Origin: Candidatus Binatia bacterium
GTDB taxonomy: Bacteria > Desulfobacterota > Binatia > Bin18
Length of the DNA stretch: 64,000 nt
NCBI GenBank assembly: GCA_022826945.1
Contig: JAJDTY010000007.1
Location: forward strand, 1-64,000
Reading direction: 5' to 3'
Made by a program: the position numbers and the translations under genes. Shown in pieces: positions 60,305-64,000 of this stretch (position 1 is its first letter; each line of letters starts with the position of its first letter). The notes beneath the pieces were generated by a model. The model did no database searches. It was not told the origin of the DNA and worked only from the letters and a program-made list of their open reading frames with translations.

Positions 60305-61792
60305 ATGAGCGCACGGGTCCTCATGATCCAGGGAACCGGCTCCGACGTTGGAAAGTCCGTCGTGGTTGCAGGTCTGTGCCGTCTGGCCAAGCAACAAGGC
60401 TGGCGGGTCGCTCCTTTCAAGCCACAGAACATGTCGAATAACGCGGCCGCGTGTGCGGCTGGCGGGGAGATTGGTCGGGCGCAGGCCCTGCAGGCGCGCG
60501 CCGCCGGGCTCGAACCGCACCCGGATTTCAACCCCGTGCTGTTGAAGCCACAGACTGACCGCGGGGCACAGATTGTCGTCCACGGCAAACCAGTCGGTCT
60601 GCTGAATGCCACGGACTATACCACCGGACGCGCCCACTTGATGACCGCCGTCATGCAGAGTTTCCACCGTCTCGTCTCGGCCCATGACCTTGTTCTCGTC
60701 GAAGGGGCCGGCAGTCCTGCCGAGGTCAACCTACGGACCGGCGATATTGCGAATATGGGGTTCGCTCTCACCGCAGGAGTGCCCGTCTGTCTCATCGGCG
60801 ATATTGACCGTGGAGGTGTCATTGCCTCCCTGGTTGGAACTCAGAGCGTATTGGACCCCGAAGACAGCGCTGTGATCGTTGGGTTTCTGGTCAACAAGTT
60901 TCGGGGTGACCCAACCCTGTTTACAGAGGGGGTCGCGGTGATTGAGCGGCGCACGGGCTGGCCGTGCTTTGGCGTCATCCCGTGGATGCCGGCCGCGATG
61001 CGCCTGCCCGCGGAAGACGCGGTGTCACTCTCACTCGGGCATAGCGAGCGCACCGATTGCCTTCGGATTGCCGCACCCCTGCTGTCCCGCCTGGCGAACT
61101 TCGACGATGCCGACCCGCTCCGGTTTGAACCGGACGTGGATTTTACCTTTGTGCCGCCCGGTCGGCCGATTCCGCGCGACGTGGACGTCGTGATCCTCTT
61201 CGGCACCAAATCGACCAGCGGCGACCTGGACTTCCTGCGTGCGCAAGGCTGGGACCACGACGTGATGGCGCACGCCAGAGCCGGCGGTCGCGTCCTGGGC
61301 GTATGCGGCGGCTTCCAGATGTTGGGCCGTCATATTCACGACCCATCGGGTACAGACGGTCCGATCGGATCGCGTCCTGGGCTCGGCTTGCTTGAGCTTG
61401 AGACGACCATGGCGGGTGAAAAAACCGTCCGCCCGGCACGTGGACGTTGCACCCTGAGCGGCGCGTCCGTCGCGGGTTATGAAATTCACACCGGTCAATC
61501 AGACGGGCGCGCTCTTGCCCGGCCAATGTTTCAACTCGAAACCGGCCCGGACGGCGCACGCAGTCAAGACGGGCTCATCGAAGGTACGTATCTGCACGGG
61601 CTGTTCGGGAACGATGCGTATCGGCGCGCCTGGCTCGGACGCATCCGCGACACCGGGACTGCGACCCTACAATACGAGGCCAGCGTCGAGGCGGCCCTGG
61701 ACGACGTGGCCGCTACGCTGGCCGACACTGTGGATACGGACGCGCTGTTCTCAGCGGCGCAACGGCCTAGCTGGGTAGCACCAGATATTTAG
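60305..61792 (+). CDS. cbiP: Cobyric acid synthase (CbiP/CobQ)
   Basis: About 495 residues from the ATG at 60305. P-loop MIQGTGSDVGKSVVVAGLCR, PFKPQNMSNNAAACAAGGEI, VEGAGSPAEVNLRTGDIANM and, in the C-terminal amidotransferase domain, the Cys in VLGVCGGFQMLGRHIHDPSG and the His in GTYLHGLFGNDAYRRAWLG. It amidates the b, d, e and g side chains of adenosylcobyrinate a,c-diamide. It ends convergently with the amidohydrolase gene, overlapping by 4 bp. Confidence 0.94.
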   Translation: MSARVLMIQGTGSDVGKSVVVAGLCRLAKQQGWRVAPFKPQNMSNNAAACAAGGEIGRAQALQARAAGLEPHPDFNPVLLKPQTDRGAQIVVHGKPVGLLNATDYTTGRAHLMTAVMQSFHRLVSAHDLVLVEGAGSPAEVNLRTGDIANMGFALTAGVPVCLIGDIDRGGVIASLVGTQSVLDPEDSAVIVGFLVNKFRGDPTLFTEGVAVIERRTGWPCFGVIPWMPAAMRLPAEDAVSLSLGHSERTDCLRIAAPLLSRLANFDDADPLRFEPDVDFTFVPPGRPIPRDVDVVILFGTKSTSGDLDFLRAQGWDHDVMAHARAGGRVLGVCGGFQMLGRHIHDPSGTDGPIGSRPGLGLLELETTMAGEKTVRPARGRCTLSGASVAGYEIHTGQSDGRALARPMFQLETGPDGARSQDGLIEGTYLHGLFGNDAYRRAWLGRIRDTGTATLQYEASVEAALDDVAATLADTVDTDALFSAAQRPSWVAPDI

Positions 61793-62922
61793 ATGCCGTA
61801 GACCTGGGCGACGCTATCCCCGAGCAGATTATTGCGCGCTGTCTCTGACAGCGGCGCAACCAACTCTTCCAACTCTTCCATATAGTTTCCAGGATGATCA
61901 AAGTGGGGGTAGTCGGTTGCCCAGAAGAAACGATCATTGCCCACGTACTCGATGATATGCGCGAGCGCCCGCTCGTCCGGATCCCCTGAAATCCAGCATT
62001 GGCGCTTAAAATAGACACTCGGTTTTTCCTTGAGCGGTACATTATCGCCCAGGCTGGTTTCATACGTCGTATCCATCCGGTCCAGGGCCGCGCCTATCCA
62101 CCCCGCACCAGACTCAAGCAGCACGACTTTGATCTGGGGAAAGCGGTCAAACAGCCCCCATTGGAACAGGCCGTAGAGCGCCTGCTGTGGCCCCTGCATA
62201 CCGAGCGTGTTTTGCATCCAGCGCGCGCTCTTCATGCCATCAAAACGCTGATAGGTCCGAATCTTGGGATGTTCGGCCATGGGGTGGATGGCGACCGGCA
62301 CGGCAAGTTCCTGGGCCTTTGCCCAAAAGATATCGTGGTCAGGATGGGCGTGCGGAATACGGGTGAGTGTATAGGGGGCGAGAAAAGCGCCTTTGGCTCC
62401 CGCACGCACGGAGCGTTCCAGTTCGACCGCGGCCGCAGTCGGGTCGGCCAGCGAAATATGGGCAATGGCAATCAGGCGACCGTCCGAGTCGGAACAGAAA
62501 TCACAGAGCCAGCGGTTATACGCCTTGGCATACGCCAGAGACAGCTCTACGTCATCAAGCTCGCACTCCCAGGTGAGACCCAGGCTGGGGTAGAGAATGG
62601 CTTTGGCAATGCCTTCTCGATCCAGGAGGGCCACCCGCTCTTGGGGATCCATGGAGCCGAAGGGGGCACTGCCGGGGTAGGACTGCTCCATCATCTGTTC
62701 GATTTCTTTGGTCCCCTTCCCCATGCCACCCAGACCGGTCAGGACGCGCACGTCAAAAAAACGAGACGGCTTGCCGTTCATTTCCAGGACTTCTCGCCCC
62801 TCAAGCGTCCGAATGCGGAGAGCCCGGTCTCGATAGGCGGGATCGATATACCGCTCCCAGGTGTCTGCCGGTTCAAGGATGTGACCGTCCGCGTCAATAA
62901 TATTCTCATAGTCGAGCGCCAT
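61789..62922 (-). CDS. Amidohydrolase 2-family metal-dependent hydrolase
   Basis: 377 residues with ATG at 62922. Opening IIDADGHILEPADTWERYID is typical of the amidohydrolase-2/ACMSD-like group that begins with DxDxH-type DADGH; LLESGAGWIGAALDRMD and RFFWATDYPHFDHPGNYMEE carry the later metal and catalytic residues. No signal peptide. Members hydrolyse or decarboxylate aromatic and other acids; the substrate is unknown. It is not obviously connected to the cobalamin genes. Confidence 0.85.
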   Translation of the reverse strand: MALDYENIIDADGHILEPADTWERYIDPAYRDRALRIRTLEGREVLEMNGKPSRFFDVRVLTGLGGMGKGTKEIEQMMEQSYPGSAPFGSMDPQERVALLDREGIAKAILYPSLGLTWECELDDVELSLAYAKAYNRWLCDFCSDSDGRLIAIAHISLADPTAAAVELERSVRAGAKGAFLAPYTLTRIPHAHPDHDIFWAKAQELAVPVAIHPMAEHPKIRTYQRFDGMKSARWMQNTLGMQGPQQALYGLFQWGLFDRFPQIKVVLLESGAGWIGAALDRMDTTYETSLGDNVPLKEKPSVYFKRQCWISGDPDERALAHIIEYVGNDRFFWATDYPHFDHPGNYMEELEELVAPLSETARNNLLGDSVAQVYGI

Positions 62923-63070
62923 GCTGTCTTCTCCTCCTGTTCCGTTTCTCTTCCCGGTTGGAATGCCCCGTCTGCGGCGCCCAAGACGCCATACGGTATT
63001 GGGCTTTTGTCATACCAATTTCCGGCCGATCCATCCACTCAGCCTGCCAGTTGACGATCGGCCTCCTACG

Positions 63071-63949
63071 TCAACTGGGGTGCTCAATCCGTGAGTCCGC
63101 TTTTAGCTTAACGCCCAGTGCATAGGCGTCTCGTTTGGGGATATGGCATACCTCACTCACCGCACGCGCGGCTTCTTTCACACCAATCCCGTCCGCCAAG
63201 AGCTGCCGCATCAGTGCTGCCGGAGATTGTGCTGGAGCGTTCCTCTCTTTCCCGTCCCAGCCCTCGACCACGAGGGCAATTTCACCTTTGACCGGCCGGT
63301 TGTGGAACGCGCGGCAAACTGCGCTGATAGGTCCACGCAGGATTTCCTCAAACCGCTTGGTCAGCTCCCGGCCAACGACGACCTGGCGGTCTCCGAAAAT
63401 ATGCATAAGGTCGTCCAAGGTGCTCAACAGACGGTGTGGAGACTCGTAAAAAATGAGCGACCGCTTCTCGTGGCAGAGTTCTCGTAACGCTCTTTGGCGC
63501 TGGCCCCTCTTTGTCGGCAGAAACCCCTCAAAAGCAAAACGATCGGTTGGCAGACCGCCCACACTCATCAACGCGGTCAGCATGGAGGGACCAGGGATGG
63601 GCACGATTGGAACGTCGGCCTCGGCCGCACTTTTGACCAAACGGTAGCCTGGGTCGGAGATGCATGGGGTGCCGGCATCACTGACCAGGGCGATATTTTT
63701 GCCCGCCAATAATGTTTCAACAAGTACGGAGGCTTTGGTTGATTCGCTGTGATCGTGATAGCTCGTCAGCGGAGTCGGAATGTCGTAATGCGCTAGGAGC
63801 TTGCGCGTATGGCGCGTATCTTCTGCAGCAATCAGGTCAACTTCTTTGAGAATACGCAACGCCCGGAGGGTGATATCTTCCAGGTTACCGATGGGCGTGG
63901 CGACAATGTAGAGCGTACCGGCCACGTCACCGGCCCCAGTCGCGGGCAT
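63071..63949 (-). CDS. rsmI: 16S rRNA (cytidine1402-2'-O)-methyltransferase RsmI
   Basis: About 292 residues. GTLYIVATPIGNLEDITLRA and LVSDAGTPCISDPGYRLV, VPIPGPSMLTALMSVGGLPT and SLIFYESPHRLLSTLDDLM are the RsmI signatures of the tetrapyrrole-methylase-like fold. It methylates C1402 in the decoding site of 16S rRNA. The start is uncertain: ATG at 63949 is likely, but a TTG at 63991 and a GTG at 63925 are in frame and no ribosome site is clear. Confidence 0.92.
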   Translation of the reverse strand: MPATGAGDVAGTLYIVATPIGNLEDITLRALRILKEVDLIAAEDTRHTRKLLAHYDIPTPLTSYHDHSESTKASVLVETLLAGKNIALVSDAGTPCISDPGYRLVKSAAEADVPIVPIPGPSMLTALMSVGGLPTDRFAFEGFLPTKRGQRQRALRELCHEKRSLIFYESPHRLLSTLDDLMHIFGDRQVVVGRELTKRFEEILRGPISAVCRAFHNRPVKGEIALVVEGWDGKERNAPAQSPAALMRQLLADGIGVKEAARAVSEVCHIPKRDAYALGVKLKADSRIEHPS

Positions 63950-64000
63950 ACCGAAAATCACGATCAATCGTGCGCTGAGAGACCTTGGCAATGACCGGGA

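Overview
The window reads as a chromosomal stretch of a Gram-negative, moderately GC-rich bacterium. Outer-membrane functions are plain (LpxC, LolA, a BtuB receptor, a TonB-like protein, a BamC-like lipoprotein). RNase J, a yebC-ruvC-ruvA-ruvB order, a D-aminoacylase, a non-decarboxylating thiolase with a zinc-ribbon/OB partner, and a UGSC selenoprotein together suggest a deltaproteobacterium-related uncultivated lineage (Binatota- or Tectomicrobia-like). That placement is inference; there is no rRNA in the window. I see no insertion sequence, prophage, CRISPR array or origin.

Layout. Positions 1-3906 (minus) hold an iron-sulfur block: iscU (cut by the window edge), a flavin reductase, an ISC-type ferredoxin, and two Mrp/ApbC cluster-carrier ATPases flanking a DUF971 protein. 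Positions 4.1-6.8 kb hold a secreted protein, a zinc-protease-like protein and asnS. Positions 6.8-13.6 kb (minus) look like one transcript, yebC-ruvC-ruvA-ruvB, then an NtrY-like histidine kinase, then an unusual gene fusing a response-regulator receiver domain to LpxC, the committed enzyme of lipid A synthesis. Positions 14.4-17.5 kb hold catabolic genes. Positions 17.6-23.3 kb (minus) hold plsC-rnj-ftsK-lolA. Positions 23.5-26.5 kb hold a DUF3426 protein, tatA, a TonB-like protein, a small lipoprotein and tRNA-Ala(CGC). Positions 26.5-36.7 kb are accessory metabolism (amidase, mARC-like MOSC protein, Xi-class GST, quinone-type reductase, cyclase, acyl-CoA dehydrogenase-like monooxygenase) with an AT-richer nuclease gene.

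Positions 36.9-42.3 kb (plus) form a compact operon: DsbA-like isomerase, small membrane protein, MFS transporter, a partner protein of unknown function, a UGSC-family selenoprotein, and a PLP-dependent decarboxylase. In the selenoprotein an in-frame TGA (40639-40641) starts the motif Sec-Gly-Ser-Cys and is followed at once by a two-part hairpin of bacterial SECIS type. This is the clearest easily missed gene in the window, because a standard caller splits it in two. A short remnant of a second UGSC gene lies at about 48.02-48.14 kb.

Positions 42.7-45.0 kb carry a TM0106-family RecB-like nuclease cut into three collinear, same-frame pieces by two TAG codons and lacking its helicase part. Positions 48.1-61.8 kb are a cobalamin locus: cobU, cobS, cobT, cobO, btuFCD, cbiB, cobD/cobC, btuB behind a cobalamin riboswitch, cbiA and cbiP. 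It covers the late amidation, adenosylation and nucleotide-loop steps plus uptake; no corrin-ring genes are present. The window closes with an amidohydrolase and rsmI.
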